This document shows, piece by piece, positions 35,677 through 46,990 of a stretch of DNA of 50,355 nt. Both the position numbers and the translations under genes were made by a program. The notes below the pieces were generated by a model that did not search any database, was not told the DNA's origin, and worked only from the letters and a program-made list of their open reading frames with translations. The DNA comes from Microvirga arabica (GTDB lineage Bacteria; Pseudomonadota; Alphaproteobacteria; Rhizobiales; Beijerinckiaceae), in contig NZ_JAFBID010000042.1 in NCBI RefSeq assembly GCF_016811235.1, forward strand, positions 1 to 50,355, given 5' to 3'. Each line of letters starts with the position of its first letter. Positions within the stretch are counted from its first letter, which is position 1.

Positions 35677-36849
35677 ATGGCGGCAGGCCAGCGCACCTAT
35701 CTCGACCACAACGCGACTTCGCCCCTGCGGCCGGAGGTTGCCGAGGTGATGCTGCGCGCTCTCCAGCTTCCCGGAAATGCCTCCTCCGTTCATGCCGAGG
35801 GCCGTGCCGCCAGGGCCGAGATCGAGCGAGCCCGCGAGCCGGTGGCCCGCCTCGTCGGTGCGCGGACCAAAAACGTCATCTTCACGAGCGGCGGCACCGA
35901 GGCTGCCAATCTCGTTCTGACGCCGGGCTTCCGCCGTCTTGGGCAGACGGGTGCGACCCGACTGCTCCTGGGCGCTGCCGAGCACCCCTGCGTGCTCAAC
36001 GGGCATCGGTTCCCCTCAGACGCCGTCGAGATCATGCCCGTTGATTCCAATGGAACGGTTAATCTGGCTTGGCTTCAGGCCCGCCTCCGGAACGTCGCCG
36101 ATGAGCGCGTGCTGGTTTCCATCCAGCTGGCCAACAACGAGACCGGCGTGCTCCAGCCTGTAGCTGAGGCGGCCCGTCTCGTTCATGAGCATGGCGGGCT
36201 GATCCACACCGATGCGGTTCAGGCCGCCGGCAAGATTTCGATCGATATGGCCGCGCTCGGGGTCAATGTGCTCACATGTTCGGCTCACAAGATCGGCGGG
36301 CCGAAGGGAATCGGAGCTGTGGTTCTCGCCTCCGATCAGTTCGAGATCGCCGATCGCCTCATCCGGGGCGGCGGGCAGGAGAAGGGCTACCGGGCCGGCA
36401 CCGAGAACGTGGCGGCCATCGCCGGTTTCGGCGCTGCGGCCGCGATCGCCTTTGATGTCCTCGAGCAGGAGGCCGGGCGGCTTCGGGCTCTGCGGGACGA
36501 GGCAGAGGCTAAGCTTCGCCGGATTGCGCCCGATGCGGTTGTTGTGGGTGCGCAAGCTGAGCGGTTGCCTAATACCTTCGCCTTTGCCATACCCGGCCTC
36601 AAGGCCGAGACGGCACTGATCGCCTTCGATCTGGCAGGGGTGGCCCTGTCCTCCGGTTCGGCCTGCTCGTCCGGGAAGGTCAAGCGGTCGCATGTGCTCG
36701 ACGCCATGGGCGTGGAGCCAGCCCTTTCTGAGGGCGTTTTGCGCGTGAGTTTGGGGTGGTCGACCACGAAAGAGGACGTAATCCGCTTTGCGGAGGCGTG
36801 CGAAAGGGTGGTCGGCACCTTATATAAGCGGAAGGCGAGTGCGGCCTAA
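35677..36849 (+). CDS. Cysteine desulfurase, IscS/NifS-like
   Basis: Removes sulfur from cysteine for Fe-S cluster building. 390 residues; PLP enzyme of aminotransferase class V. It starts MAAGQRTYLDHNATSPL. The PLP lysine is K205 in SAHKIGGPKG, and the catalytic cysteine is C330 in SSGSACSSGKV, within the loop typical of the IscS group. It is the first gene of the suf operon, and a second desulfurase (SufS) is also encoded there. ATG 35677 is preferred over an upstream in-frame ATG at 35608 since the product then matches the family. Confidence 0.93.
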   Translation: MAAGQRTYLDHNATSPLRPEVAEVMLRALQLPGNASSVHAEGRAARAEIERAREPVARLVGARTKNVIFTSGGTEAANLVLTPGFRRLGQTGATRLLLGAAEHPCVLNGHRFPSDAVEIMPVDSNGTVNLAWLQARLRNVADERVLVSIQLANNETGVLQPVAEAARLVHEHGGLIHTDAVQAAGKISIDMAALGVNVLTCSAHKIGGPKGIGAVVLASDQFEIADRLIRGGGQEKGYRAGTENVAAIAGFGAAAAIAFDVLEQEAGRLRALRDEAEAKLRRIAPDAVVVGAQAERLPNTFAFAIPGLKAETALIAFDLAGVALSSGSACSSGKVKRSHVLDAMGVEPALSEGVLRVSLGWSTTKEDVIRFAEACERVVGTLYKRKASAA

Positions 36850-36921
36850 ACCAAGGCCTCGCTTCAAGTTCCATGTCATCAACCCGCGGCCCTTGAAGCC
36901 GTGAGCGGTGGGAGAGACACG

Positions 36922-38394
<1,473 letters not shown>

Positions 38395-38406
38395 TCAAAG
38401 GCAAAG

Positions 38407-38486
38407 ACGTGGATGCCCGGGACAAGCCCGGGCATGACGCGAGACCCTCAAGGCCGTCATGGCCGGACTTGATCCGGCCATCCACG
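38407..38486. repeat. Pair of REP elements between sufB and sufC
   Basis: Two inverted REP units: 38407-38438 (ACGTGGATGCCCGGG, CCCGGGCATGAC) and 38456-38486 (GTCATGGCCGG, CCGGCCATCCACG). They fill the sufB-sufC gap. Confidence 0.78.
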
Positions 38487-38508
38487 ACTAAAACAACGGA
38501 ATACTCAG

Positions 38509-39261
38509 ATGCTCGAAATCAAGAACCTGGTTGTCCAGATCGAGGACAAGCGCATTCTCAATGGCCTCAACCTCACCGTGAACAAGGGGGAGGTCGCCGC
38601 CATCATGGGCCCGAACGGATCCGGCAAGTCGACCCTGTCCTACGTGATCGCCGGCAAGGAGGACTACGAGGTCCTCGATGGCGAGATCCTGCTCAACGGC
38701 GAGAACGTGCTGGAGATGGAGCCGGATCAGCGCGCCGCCGCCGGCGTATTCCTGGCCTTCCAGTATCCGCTGGAGATCCCTGGTGTCGCCTCAATGACCT
38801 TCCTGAAGGCCACCCTCAACGCCCAGCGCAAGGCGCGCGGCGAGGACGAGCTTACCACGCCGGACTTCATCAAGCGCGTGAACGCCGCTGCCACCCAGCT
38901 CGAGATCCCCAAGGACATGCTCAAGCGCGCCCTGAACGTCGGCTTCTCCGGCGGTGAGAAGAAGCGCATGGAGATCCTGCAGATGGCGCTGCTCCAGCCC
39001 TCTTTCTGCATCCTGGACGAGACGGATTCCGGCCTCGACATCGATGCGCTGCGCATCGTGTCCGAGGGCGTGAATGCGCTGCGCTCGGCCGACCGCGCCT
39101 TCCTGGTCATCACCCACTACCAGCGCCTGCTCAACCACATCGTGCCCGATACCGTGCACGTGATGCATGCGGGCCGCATCGTGAAGACGGGCGGCAAGGA
39201 ACTGGCGCTGGAACTCGAGGCCAACGGCTACGCCGATTACCGGGAAACTGAGGCTGCTTGA
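38509..39261 (+). CDS. sufC: Fe-S assembly ATPase SufC
   Basis: ABC-type ATPase partner of SufB and SufD, 250 residues. Walker A is GPNGSGKST near 35-43, the signature is [11 protein letters not shown], and Walker B and the following loop are [13 protein letters not shown]. It is the only soluble ABC protein of the suf complex; no transmembrane partner is expected. sufD starts 2 bases after its stop. Confidence 0.97.
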   Translation: MLEIKNLVVQIEDKRILNGLNLTVNKGEVAAIMGPNGSGKSTLSYVIAGKEDYEVLDGEILLNGENVLEMEPDQRAAAGVFLAFQYPLEIPGVASMTFLKATLNAQRKARGEDELTTPDFIKRVNAAATQLEIPKDMLKRALNVGFSGGEKKRMEILQMALLQPSFCILDETDSGLDIDALRIVSEGVNALRSADRAFLVITHYQRLLNHIVPDTVHVMHAGRIVKTGGKELALELEANGYADYRETEAA

Positions 39262-39262
39262 T

Positions 39263-40576
39263 ATGGCTGACGTCACGCTCATGAAGACGCCGGCGGAAAC
39301 CGCGCTGGCGCAGGCGTTCGAGAGCGCCAAGACCCTGTTGCCGGGCAACGTGGAATCGCGCGCTCAGGCCTTCGAGCTTTTCACCCAGCGGGGCTTGCCG
39401 CACCGCCGGGTGGAGGAGTTCAAGTACACCGATCTGCGCGCTTTCTTGCGCGAGATCGCGCCGTTCGCCTCGGCTCCCTCAGTTGACGAGGCCAAGGCCG
39501 CTCTGGCGGACGCAAAGGCGCTTGCCGGCATCGAGGCGCTGCAGGTGCCGTTCGTGAACGGGCATCTCGTGCGCGAGGCGGTGGATTTCCATAATCTCCC
39601 TGAGAACGTCGAGATCGTGCCTCTGACCGAGGCACTCGCCGACAATCATGATTGGCTCGCCAAGCTGAGCCCCGTGAAATGGGCGAGCGAGAACCCGGTC
39701 TATCAGCTCAACACGTCCTTCATGGCCGACGGCGTCATGATCCGGATCGCTGGACCTGTCGAGACGCCGATTCACCTGCGCTTCGTCACCTCTGCGGCTT
39801 CGGCTGTTGCCACGGCGACGCGCATCCTCGTGGTCGTGGAGGAGGGCGCCTCGGTGACCCTGCTTGAGACACACGAGAGCACGAACGGCGCCAACCACCA
39901 GCCGAACGACGTGGTGGAGCTGATCGCAGGCGACCGCACCAACGTGCAGCACGTCCGCGTCAATGCCGAGGGCGACAGGGCGCTGGCCCTCTCCACCCTC
40001 GCCGCCAAGATCGGTGGTGAGGCGGTGTTCAACAGCATCAACGTGGTGGCCGGTTCCGCCACCTCACGGCACCAGGTCTTCGCCGTTCTCGACGGCGAGA
40101 ATACAAACCTGCGCGTCAACGGCGCCACGATGCTGAAGGGTACGCAGCATGCCGACTCGACGCTTGTGGTCGAGCATGCGGCGCCCCATTGCGAGAGCCG
40201 GGAGCTGTTCAAGACGGTGATCGACAATGAGGCGACCGGCGTTTTCCAGGGCAAGATCATTGTTCCACATCACGCCCAGAAGACCGACGGGCGCATGATG
40301 TCGGCAGCGCTCCTCCTAGAGGAGGGCGGCTCGATGAACAACAAGCCGGAACTTGAGATCTTCGCCGACGACGTGCAGTGCGCCCACGGCGCCACCTGCG
40401 GCCAGCTCGACGAGGACCTCCTGTTCTATCTCATGGCCCGCGGCCTGCCGAAGAAGGAGGCCGAAAGCCTCCTGGTCCAGGCATTCCTGGGCGAGGCGCT
40501 TGAGTTCGTGGAGAATGAGGCCGCCCGCGAGGCGCTCATCGGCACGGTCGAAGCCTGGCTGAAGGCTCGCTCGTAA
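39263..40576 (+). CDS. sufD: Fe-S assembly protein SufD
   Basis: Second scaffold subunit of SufBCD, 437 residues. It shows the family RVEEFKYTDLRAFL-like N-terminal segment, the beta-helix centre (VTLLETHES, AHADSTLVVEH-like), and the C-terminal FADDVQCAHGATCGQLDEDLLFYLMARGL typical of SufD. It is translationally coupled to sufC. Confidence 0.95.
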   Translation: MADVTLMKTPAETALAQAFESAKTLLPGNVESRAQAFELFTQRGLPHRRVEEFKYTDLRAFLREIAPFASAPSVDEAKAALADAKALAGIEALQVPFVNGHLVREAVDFHNLPENVEIVPLTEALADNHDWLAKLSPVKWASENPVYQLNTSFMADGVMIRIAGPVETPIHLRFVTSAASAVATATRILVVVEEGASVTLLETHESTNGANHQPNDVVELIAGDRTNVQHVRVNAEGDRALALSTLAAKIGGEAVFNSINVVAGSATSRHQVFAVLDGENTNLRVNGATMLKGTQHADSTLVVEHAAPHCESRELFKTVIDNEATGVFQGKIIVPHHAQKTDGRMMSAALLLEEGGSMNNKPELEIFADDVQCAHGATCGQLDEDLLFYLMARGLPKKEAESLLVQAFLGEALEFVENEAAREALIGTVEAWLKARS

Positions 40577-40585
40577 TACTCAACA

Positions 40586-40671
40586 CGTCATGGCCGGGCT
40601 TGTCCCGGCCATCTCGACTGGAAGGGCACGGCGCTTTTCCTCATCGGGATCACCGGTACAAGGCCGGTGAT
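40586..40671. repeat. REP element and hairpin between sufD and sufS
   Basis: A single REP unit (40586-40616, CGTCATGGCCGGGCTTGT then CCCGGCCATCTCG) is followed by a separate perfect 8-bp stem (40649-40656 with 40664-40671, 7-base loop). No T run, so read-through to sufS is likely. Confidence 0.72.
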
Positions 40672-40697
40672 GACCAAAGAGGAAGACAGGTAAGGCA

Positions 40698-41933
40698 ATG
40701 AACGCTCCTGTGAAGCCATACGACATCGAAGCCGTTCGGGCGGAGTTTCCGATCCTGAGCCAGCAGGTCTATGGCAAGCCCCTCGTCTATCTCGACAGCG
40801 CCGCCTCGGCCCAGAAACCGCGGGCGGTGATCGACGCCATGGTGAACACCATGCAGACGGGCTACGCCAACGTGCATCGTGGACTGCATCACATGGCCAA
40901 CGTGGCGACGGAAGGCTTCGAGCGCGCCCGCGAGACCGTGCGGGAATTCCTCAATGCCGGGTCCATCGACGAGATCGTCTTCACGAAGTCCGCTACGGAA
41001 GCCTACAACCTGGTTGCGGACTCGTTTGGCCGCATGAATATCGGGGAGGGGGACGAGATCATCCTCTCCATCATGGAGCACCATTCCAACATCGTGCCTT
41101 GGCACTTGCTGCGCGAGCGCAACGGTGCGGTGATCAAGTGGGCGCCGGTGGACGACGAAGGCAACTTCCTTGTCGAGGAGTTCGAGAAGCTGTTCTCGCC
41201 GCGCACCAGGATCGTCGCCATCACCCACATGTCGAACGTGCTGGGCACCGTGACGCCGATCAAGGAGATCATCCGCATCGCCCACGCTCATGGCGTCCCG
41301 GTGCTGGTGGACGGGGCCCAGGGCGCAGTCCATCTCCAGGTCGATGTGCGCGACCTCGACGCCGATTTCTATGTCTTCACCGGCCACAAGGTCTACGGGC
41401 CAACCGGCATCGGCCTTCTCTACGGCAAGCGTGAGTGGCTGGAGAAGATGCCGCCTTACCAGGGTGGCGGCGAGATGATCCGGGAGGTGCTGTGCGAGGG
41501 GATCACCTACAATGACCCGCCGCATCGGTTTGAGGCCGGAACACCTGCCATCATCGAGGCCATCGGCCTCGACGCGGCGCTCCGGTTCATGATGAGCCTC
41601 GGGCGCGAGAACATCCAGGCTCATGAGGAAGCCCTGTCGCAATACGCGCACGAGCGCCTGCGGGCCATGAACTCTGTGCGGATCATCGGGCAGGCCAAGG
41701 GCAAGGGCGCCATCATCGCCTTCGAGATGAAGGGCGCTCATGCCCATGACGTGGCAACGGTCATCGACCGGCAGGGCGTGGCCGTCCGGGCAGGCACCCA
41801 CTGCGCCATGCCGCTGCTGAACCGCTTCGGCGCGACCTCCACCTGCCGGGCCTCGTTTGGCCTCTACAACACCATGCAAGAAGTCGATAAGCTGGCGGAC
41901 GCCCTGCAGAAGGCGGAAGCCCTGTTTGCTTGA
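40698..41933 (+). CDS. sufS: Cysteine desulfurase SufS
   Basis: Second desulfurase of the operon, 411 residues, SufS group. The PLP lysine is K231 in TGHKVYGPTG, and the active-site cysteine is C383 in TSTCRASFGLYN, the short-loop arrangement that depends on a sulfur acceptor. YLDSAASAQKPRAVIDAM at the start is typical. A SufE or SufU partner is not seen in the window. Confidence 0.96.
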   Translation: MNAPVKPYDIEAVRAEFPILSQQVYGKPLVYLDSAASAQKPRAVIDAMVNTMQTGYANVHRGLHHMANVATEGFERARETVREFLNAGSIDEIVFTKSATEAYNLVADSFGRMNIGEGDEIILSIMEHHSNIVPWHLLRERNGAVIKWAPVDDEGNFLVEEFEKLFSPRTRIVAITHMSNVLGTVTPIKEIIRIAHAHGVPVLVDGAQGAVHLQVDVRDLDADFYVFTGHKVYGPTGIGLLYGKREWLEKMPPYQGGGEMIREVLCEGITYNDPPHRFEAGTPAIIEAIGLDAALRFMMSLGRENIQAHEEALSQYAHERLRAMNSVRIIGQAKGKGAIIAFEMKGAHAHDVATVIDRQGVAVRAGTHCAMPLLNRFGATSTCRASFGLYNTMQEVDKLADALQKAEALFA

Positions 41934-41943
41934 GGATGAACCT

Positions 41944-42315
41944 GTGAACGACCAATCCCCATCCAACGCGCCGCAGGTGTCCCCTGGCTCCGCGATCCCG
42001 CCGGAAGAACTAGACCGCATGACGGACGACATCATCGCGGCCCTGAAGACCGTCTACGACCCGGAGATCCCGTCCGACATCTACGAACTCGGCCTGATCT
42101 ACCGCGTCGACATCGACGACGACCGGAACGTCGCCATCGACATGACTTTGACGGCCCCGGGCTGTCCCGTGGCCGGCGAGATGCCGGGCTGGGTCGAGAA
42201 CGCCGTCTCGACGGTGCAGGGTGTCCAGAGCGTCAAAGTCAACATGGTCTTCGACCCGCCGTGGGATCAAAGCCGCATGTCCGACGAGGCGCGGGTTGCA
42301 CTGGATATGTGGTGA
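41944..42315 (+). CDS. sufT: SufT-like Fe-S assembly protein (DUF59/MIP18)
   Basis: A 123-residue MIP18/DUF59 domain protein that helps Fe-S cluster maturation. Core: TVYDPEIPSDIYELGLIYRVDIDDD and MTLTAPGCPVAGEMPGW, with the conserved cysteine, then MVFDPPWDQSRMSDEARVALDMW. GTG at 41944 (10 bases after sufS, ribosome site AGGATG) is preferred as start. It ends the operon before an REP cluster. Confidence 0.92.
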   Translation: MNDQSPSNAPQVSPGSAIPPEELDRMTDDIIAALKTVYDPEIPSDIYELGLIYRVDIDDDRNVAIDMTLTAPGCPVAGEMPGWVENAVSTVQGVQSVKVNMVFDPPWDQSRMSDEARVALDMW

Positions 42316-42346
42316 GACCTTCGGCTCAATAGCTTACGAATTCTGA

Positions 42347-42428
42347 GACGTCATGGCCGGGCCTGTCCCGGCCATGACGTCTTAAGCGGTTCAAGGCGTG
42401 GATCCCCGGAACAAATCCGGGGATGACG
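42347..42428. repeat. REP cluster after the suf operon
   Basis: The first unit (42347-42381) is a perfect palindrome with arms GACGTCATGGCCGGG and CCCGGCCATGACGTC. A second unit (42397-42428) has CGTGGATCCCCGG and CCGGGGATGACG. They lie between sufT and the convergent SDR gene and could form a transcript end. Confidence 0.78.
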
Positions 42429-42458
42429 GTGATCTTGGGTTTGCACAATAGTGATGGG

Positions 42459-43223
42459 TCACGTCCGGTTGATGGATACACCGCCGTCGACGAGTAGCGC
42501 GGTGCCCGTCGTGAAGCTCGATGCATCCGAGGCGAGATAGAGTGCCGACCGGGCGATCTCCTCGGGTCGGGCACGCCGCTTCAGAGCATGAAGGCCTTCG
42601 ACGAAAGCGAGAGCTTCCGGTGTACTGACCCAGGCTTCGGCTAGAGGTGTATCCGTGCCGCCCGGCAGCAAGGCGTTAACCCGGATGCCTCTCGGGCCGA
42701 ATTCACTGGCGAGAGACTGGGTGAGCCCAATGAGGCCTGACTTGCTGGCAGCGTAAGAGGCCACACCGGGCATTCCTGCCGTGTAGCCGACGAAGGTCGA
42801 GGTAAAGATCACGGAGCCGCCTCCGCGGTCGAGCATGGCAGGAATCTGGTACTTGGCGCCCAGAAAGGCTGCTGTGAGATTGACCGCGAGAGCCTCGTTC
42901 CAGCCCGCAAGCGATACGCCAGGCGTTGGCCCCATCTCGCCACTCATGCCCGCATTATTGAAGGCGATGTCGAGGCCTCCAAAGTGGTTGATGGCCGTGT
43001 CGACCAATGCATGAGCCAACTCCTCGCTCTTGATGTCGCCTGCCAGGGCAATGGCGCGCCCGCCCGCTGCCTCGATCTCCGAGACCAGGCTGTTCAAGGC
43101 ATCCAGACGCCGTGCGGTCACGATGACGTTGGCACCTTCGCGCGCAAAGAGCCGAGCCGTCGCATAGCCAATGCCTGAGCTGGCTCCTGTTACAATGGCA
43201 GTCTTGTTCCTAAGTATTGTCAT
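42459..43223 (-). CDS. Short-chain dehydrogenase/reductase
   Basis: A 254-residue Rossmann-fold oxidoreductase. Motifs: TGASSGIG (12-19), NNAG, the catalytic SYAASKSG (Tyr and Lys) and the PGGTDTPLAEAW loop. NADP or NAD and the substrate cannot be read. It is convergent with the suf operon and divergent from the frameshifted monooxygenase. Confidence 0.92.
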   Translation of the reverse strand: MTILRNKTAIVTGASSGIGYATARLFAREGANVIVTARRLDALNSLVSEIEAAGGRAIALAGDIKSEELAHALVDTAINHFGGLDIAFNNAGMSGEMGPTPGVSLAGWNEALAVNLTAAFLGAKYQIPAMLDRGGGSVIFTSTFVGYTAGMPGVASYAASKSGLIGLTQSLASEFGPRGIRVNALLPGGTDTPLAEAWVSTPEALAFVEGLHALKRRARPEEIARSALYLASDASSFTTGTALLVDGGVSINRT

Positions 43224-43424
43224 AACTGAGATCTTTCCTCATCGAGCTCATGGCTCGGGACTGGAGATCTCAAATTCCCCCTTGGCTTCCGACCCGCTTT
43301 CTGCGCCCGATTCCTGTGATCGGGCATGATTTCACGTCAATCGCTTGGCCGACTTTGGCTTGGTGCGAAATGACGGTAGGCTCAGCTTGCATCCGAGCAG
43401 TTGCGGGCCTTCCCGAGGGAGCCG

Positions 43425-44643
43425 ATGAACACGCCTCATGTCTCCGAAATCCTCCACACCCGCTGCTGCATTGTCGGCGGCGGGCCGGCCGGGATGATGT
43501 TGGGGCTTCTGCTGGCCCGGCAGGGCGTGGAGGTACTGGTCCTCGAAAAGCATGCGGATTTTCTGCGGGATTTTCGCGGCGACACCATCCACCCGTCGAC
43601 CCTGGAGGTTATGCACGAACTCGGGCTGCTGGATGAGTTTCTCGCCCGTCCGCATCAGCGGACGCAGACGGTCAGCCTCGTGGTCGGCGGCGTGCCGCTG
43701 ACGCTCGGCGACTTCTCGCATCTGCCGACCCGCTGCAAGTTCATCGCCTTCATGCCGCAATGGGAGTTCCTCGACTTCCTGGCCGATCACGCTCGCGAGT
43801 ACCCGCACTTCAAGCTTCGGATGCAGGCGGAGGTAACGGATCTGATCGAGGAGCAGGGCAGGATGGCTGGGGTGCGAGTCTCGACCCCGGAGGGGGCTCG
43901 AGGTAAGGGCCGATCTCCTGGTGGCTGCCGATGGCCGCCGCTCCGTGATCCGCGAAAAAGCCGGCCTTGAAGTGCTGGATATCGGCGCGCCGATGGATGT
44001 GCTCTGGATGCGGGTGTCAAAGCACCCTAGCGATCCGAGCCAGCTGCTCGGGCGCATTGAAGCCGGGCAGATGCTGGTGATGATAGACCGGGGTGATTAC
44101 TGGCAATGCGCCTACCTCATCCCCAAAGGGTCGCTGGAACGGCTCAAGCAAGAGGGGTTGCAGGCTTTCCGCGCAAAGCTCGCGCGGGTTGCTCCCTTTC
44201 TGGGAGATCGCCTTGAGGAGCTGCAGTCCTGGGATGACATCAAGCTTCTGACGGTCGCCGTCGATCGGCTCAAGCAATGGTACAGGCCGGGGCTGCTCTG
44301 CATCGGTGATGCGGCGCATGCCATGTCGCCGGCCGGCGGAGTCGGCATCAATCTCGCGATCCAGGATGCAATTGCGACAGCCAACATCCTGGGGCCGGGG
44401 CTCAAGCGCGGGCCTGTGGGGCCTGAGCAACTCGCCCTCGTGCAGAAGCGGCGCGAGTGGCCGACCAGGATGACCCAGAGGCTTCAGGTGCTGCTCCAGA
44501 ATCGGCTCATCACGCCGGTCCTCAACAGCACGCAGCCCGTTTCACCGCCCCGGCTCCTCCGGTGGCTGGCGCAGCAGCCCCTGTTCCGGCGCATCCCCGC
44601 CCGTCTTGTCGGCATCGGCTTCCGGCCGGAGCACGTGCGCTGA
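43425..44643 (+). pseudogene. FAD-dependent monooxygenase, frameshifted
   Basis: An FAD/NAD(P)-binding monooxygenase of the UbiH/PHBH type, broken by a single-base shift. The first part (43425-43970 frame) has the FAD motif CCIVGGGPAGMMLGLLLARQG, FRGDTIHPSTLEVMHELGL and FPMPQWEFLDFL-like segments. The second (through 44643) has AADGRRSVIRE, then the second FAD motif LLCIGDAAHAMSPAGGVGINLAIQDA. Joining at a run of five G (43892-43896), as if one G were extra, restores a continuous protein of about 406 residues. Either a true recent pseudogene or a sequencing error in the G run. Its last 102 bases overlap the convergent antiporter gene. Confidence 0.85.
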
Positions 44644-46437
44644 CGGGTTCGCCGTATCGCGGTCCGGCCCGGTCTCGTTCTGATCCTCGTCCAGAATGTC
44701 GTCTGCTTCCTCGACCGAGGACAGCACCGGCGCGCGGGGAGCGTCGGGCACGGCGGCGAACATGGCGCGGGCGATCTCCTGCTCCCCCATGACGATTCTT
44801 GTCGCGCCGTATTTCATGACGTGCTCCTCCTGGGCGAAGGAGTGAGTGCGCACGATGATCGGCAGGTCGGGATTGATCATGCGGGCCTGCTCGACGACCT
44901 GACCGCTCTCGAACGCATCGGGGATTGCCACCAGGAGACAGCGGGCCTGCCCGATATTGGCGGCCGCAGCCACTTCGGGATCGGCCGCATTGCCGACAAT
45001 GACCTCACGGCCGTCCTTCTGCAGATCGGCAACCTGCTCCTTGTTGGTCTCGATGACGAGCAACGGAGCACCGATCGACGCCATCTTGCGGCTGATGTAC
45101 TTGCCGACCCGGCCATGGCCGACGAGCACCACGTGATCGGTGAGAGTCGTGACGGGGAGCGGTTCGCGCGCGGCATCCGCGGCGGCTTTCTCGGCTGCAC
45201 GTGCTTCCTTCTCAGCCGCGACAGCCTCTGCCTTGGCCTGGGCTCGAGCCGTGTCGCGCTTTGCGAACCACCGGTCCAGCAGGGTGAAGAGGAACGGGTT
45301 CATCAGGATCGACAGGATGGCCCCGGCCAGGATCAGATCGCGTCCCTTCTCAGGCAGAATCTGAAGACCAACGCCCAAGCCCGCGAGAATGAAGGAAAAC
45401 TCGCCGATCTGTGCCAGGCTTGCGGCAATGGTGAACGCAGTCGAGTTCGGGTGGCCGAAGAGCCGCACGATGGCGAAGGCCGCCAGCGACTTGCCCACGA
45501 CGATGATCAGGAACGTTGCGACGACCGGGCCGAAATCGCTGATGAGGATCATCGGGTCGAACAGCATGCCGACCGAGACGAAGAACAGAACCGCGAAGGC
45601 GTCCCGCAGGGGCAGGGTCTCGGACGCGGCCTGATGGCTGAGCTCCGACTCGCTCAAGACCATACCGGCAAAGAAGGCGCCTAGGGCGAAGGAGACACCG
45701 AACAGCTCCGCGGCGCCAAAGGCGGCGCCCAGTGCAATGGCGAGGACGGCCAGGCGGAAGAGTTCCCGTGAGCCGGTATGGGCCACATAGTGGAGGATCC
45801 ACGGGATCACGCGGCGGCCGACGATCAGCATGACGGCCACGAAGGCGATGACTTTGCCGAGAGTCAGGCCGAGGGAAATCACGATGGATTCAAGATCCGC
45901 CGACCCATCGGAGGTGGCATTGGCGAAGGCCGGCAGCAGCACCAGGGTGAGAACCATGGCCAGATCTTCGACAATCAGCCAGCCGACGGCGATGTGCCCC
46001 CGCTCAGTCTCGACGAGGCGGCGCTCCTGCAGGGCCCGTAGCAGAACGACCGTACTGGCAACCGAGAGCGCCAGGCCGAACACGATGCCGCCGCCCACGG
46101 TCCAGCCCAGGAGCCAGGCGAGACCCATGCCTAGGACGGTTGCGCTGGTGATCTGCACGACGGCGCCGGGAATGGCGATGGCGCGCACGGACAGGAGGTC
46201 CTTCAACGAAAAATGAAGGCCGACGCCGAACATCAGCAGAATGACGCCGATTTCGGCGAGCTGGTTGGCCAAGCCCTGATCGGCCACGTAGCCGGGTGTG
46301 AAGGGGCCGACCAGGACGCCTGCGAGCAGGTAGCCGATCAAAGGAGACAGACGGAAGCGATGCGCGAGGGCGCCAAAAGCAAATGCCAGAACCAGGCCGA
46401 CAACGATGGTTGAAATCAGCGGCGTGTGATGCGGCAT
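44542..46437 (-). CDS. CPA2-type cation:proton antiporter with TrkA-N domain
   Basis: A Kef/YbaL-like membrane antiporter, 631 residues. About twelve hydrophobic segments fill residues 1-380 (PHHTPLISTIVVGLVLAFAFGAL, RAIAIPGAVVQITSATVLGMGLAWLLG). A charged linker (about 390-420) precedes the TrkA-N nucleotide-binding domain at about 425-545 (HVVLVGHGRVGKYISRKMAS). The last 90 or so residues form an acidic, proline-rich tail with no family match, and this tail overlaps the convergent monooxygenase. It probably exports K+ or Na+ against H+. Confidence 0.9.
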   Translation of the reverse strand: MPHHTPLISTIVVGLVLAFAFGALAHRFRLSPLIGYLLAGVLVGPFTPGYVADQGLANQLAEIGVILLMFGVGLHFSLKDLLSVRAIAIPGAVVQITSATVLGMGLAWLLGWTVGGGIVFGLALSVASTVVLLRALQERRLVETERGHIAVGWLIVEDLAMVLTLVLLPAFANATSDGSADLESIVISLGLTLGKVIAFVAVMLIVGRRVIPWILHYVAHTGSRELFRLAVLAIALGAAFGAAELFGVSFALGAFFAGMVLSESELSHQAASETLPLRDAFAVLFFVSVGMLFDPMILISDFGPVVATFLIIVVGKSLAAFAIVRLFGHPNSTAFTIAASLAQIGEFSFILAGLGVGLQILPEKGRDLILAGAILSILMNPFLFTLLDRWFAKRDTARAQAKAEAVAAEKEARAAEKAAADAAREPLPVTTLTDHVVLVGHGRVGKYISRKMASIGAPLLVIETNKEQVADLQKDGREVIVGNAADPEVAAAANIGQARCLLVAIPDAFESGQVVEQARMINPDLPIIVRTHSFAQEEHVMKYGATRIVMGEQEIARAMFAAVPDAPRAPVLSSVEEADDILDEDQNETGPDRDTANPSAHVLRPEADADKTGGDAPEQGLLRQPPEEPGR

Positions 46438-46606
46438 CTGCTCTCCTTCAACGGCGGCGGTTTTCCGGGGATCCTCCCGATATGGTCGACCTCGGCCATT
46501 GAGGCAACCCTGAACGGTCTCGACGTTTGCCCGCGGACCCCTTATCTATAGGCCAACGAACTCGTTCTGCCCGGGCCTTGAACCCGGCTGTCAGGAGAGA
46601 AGGCTT

Positions 46607-46987
46607 ATGGCTCTACCCGGCTTCAAGGTCGTCACTTTGACCGACGCGGCGGCAAACCGCGTCAAAGATATCATCTCAAGGGCTGACCGTCCCATCGTCG
46701 GCGTGCGAGTCGGCGTGAAGAACGGCGGCTGCGCTGGCATGTCCTACACCATGGAATATGCGGAAAGCGTCAACCCGCTCGACGAGGTGGTCGAGGACAA
46801 GGGCGTGACCGTGCTCATCGATCCAAAGGCGGTGCTGTTCCTGCTCGGCACCGAGATGGACTTCCAGACGAGCAAGATGTCGTCCCAGTTCGTCTTCAAC
46901 AACCCGAACCAGACCTCGGCCTGCGGCTGCGGCGAATCCGTCGCCATCACGCCGGCAACGCCCAACGCTCTCCAATCAGCGGAGTGA
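46607..46987 (+). CDS. A-type Fe-S cluster carrier (SufA/ErpA-like)
   Basis: A 126-residue HesB/IscA carrier of Fe-S clusters. Three cysteines are seen: C42 in GGCAGMSY and C106, C108 in ACGCGES, as in the family. SufA, IscA and ErpA cannot be told apart by eye. It is 4 kb from the suf operon. A good ribosome site (AGGAGAGAAGG) precedes it. Confidence 0.94.
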   Translation: MALPGFKVVTLTDAAANRVKDIISRADRPIVGVRVGVKNGGCAGMSYTMEYAESVNPLDEVVEDKGVTVLIDPKAVLFLLGTEMDFQTSKMSSQFVFNNPNQTSACGCGESVAITPATPNALQSAE

Positions 46988-46990
46988 TTC

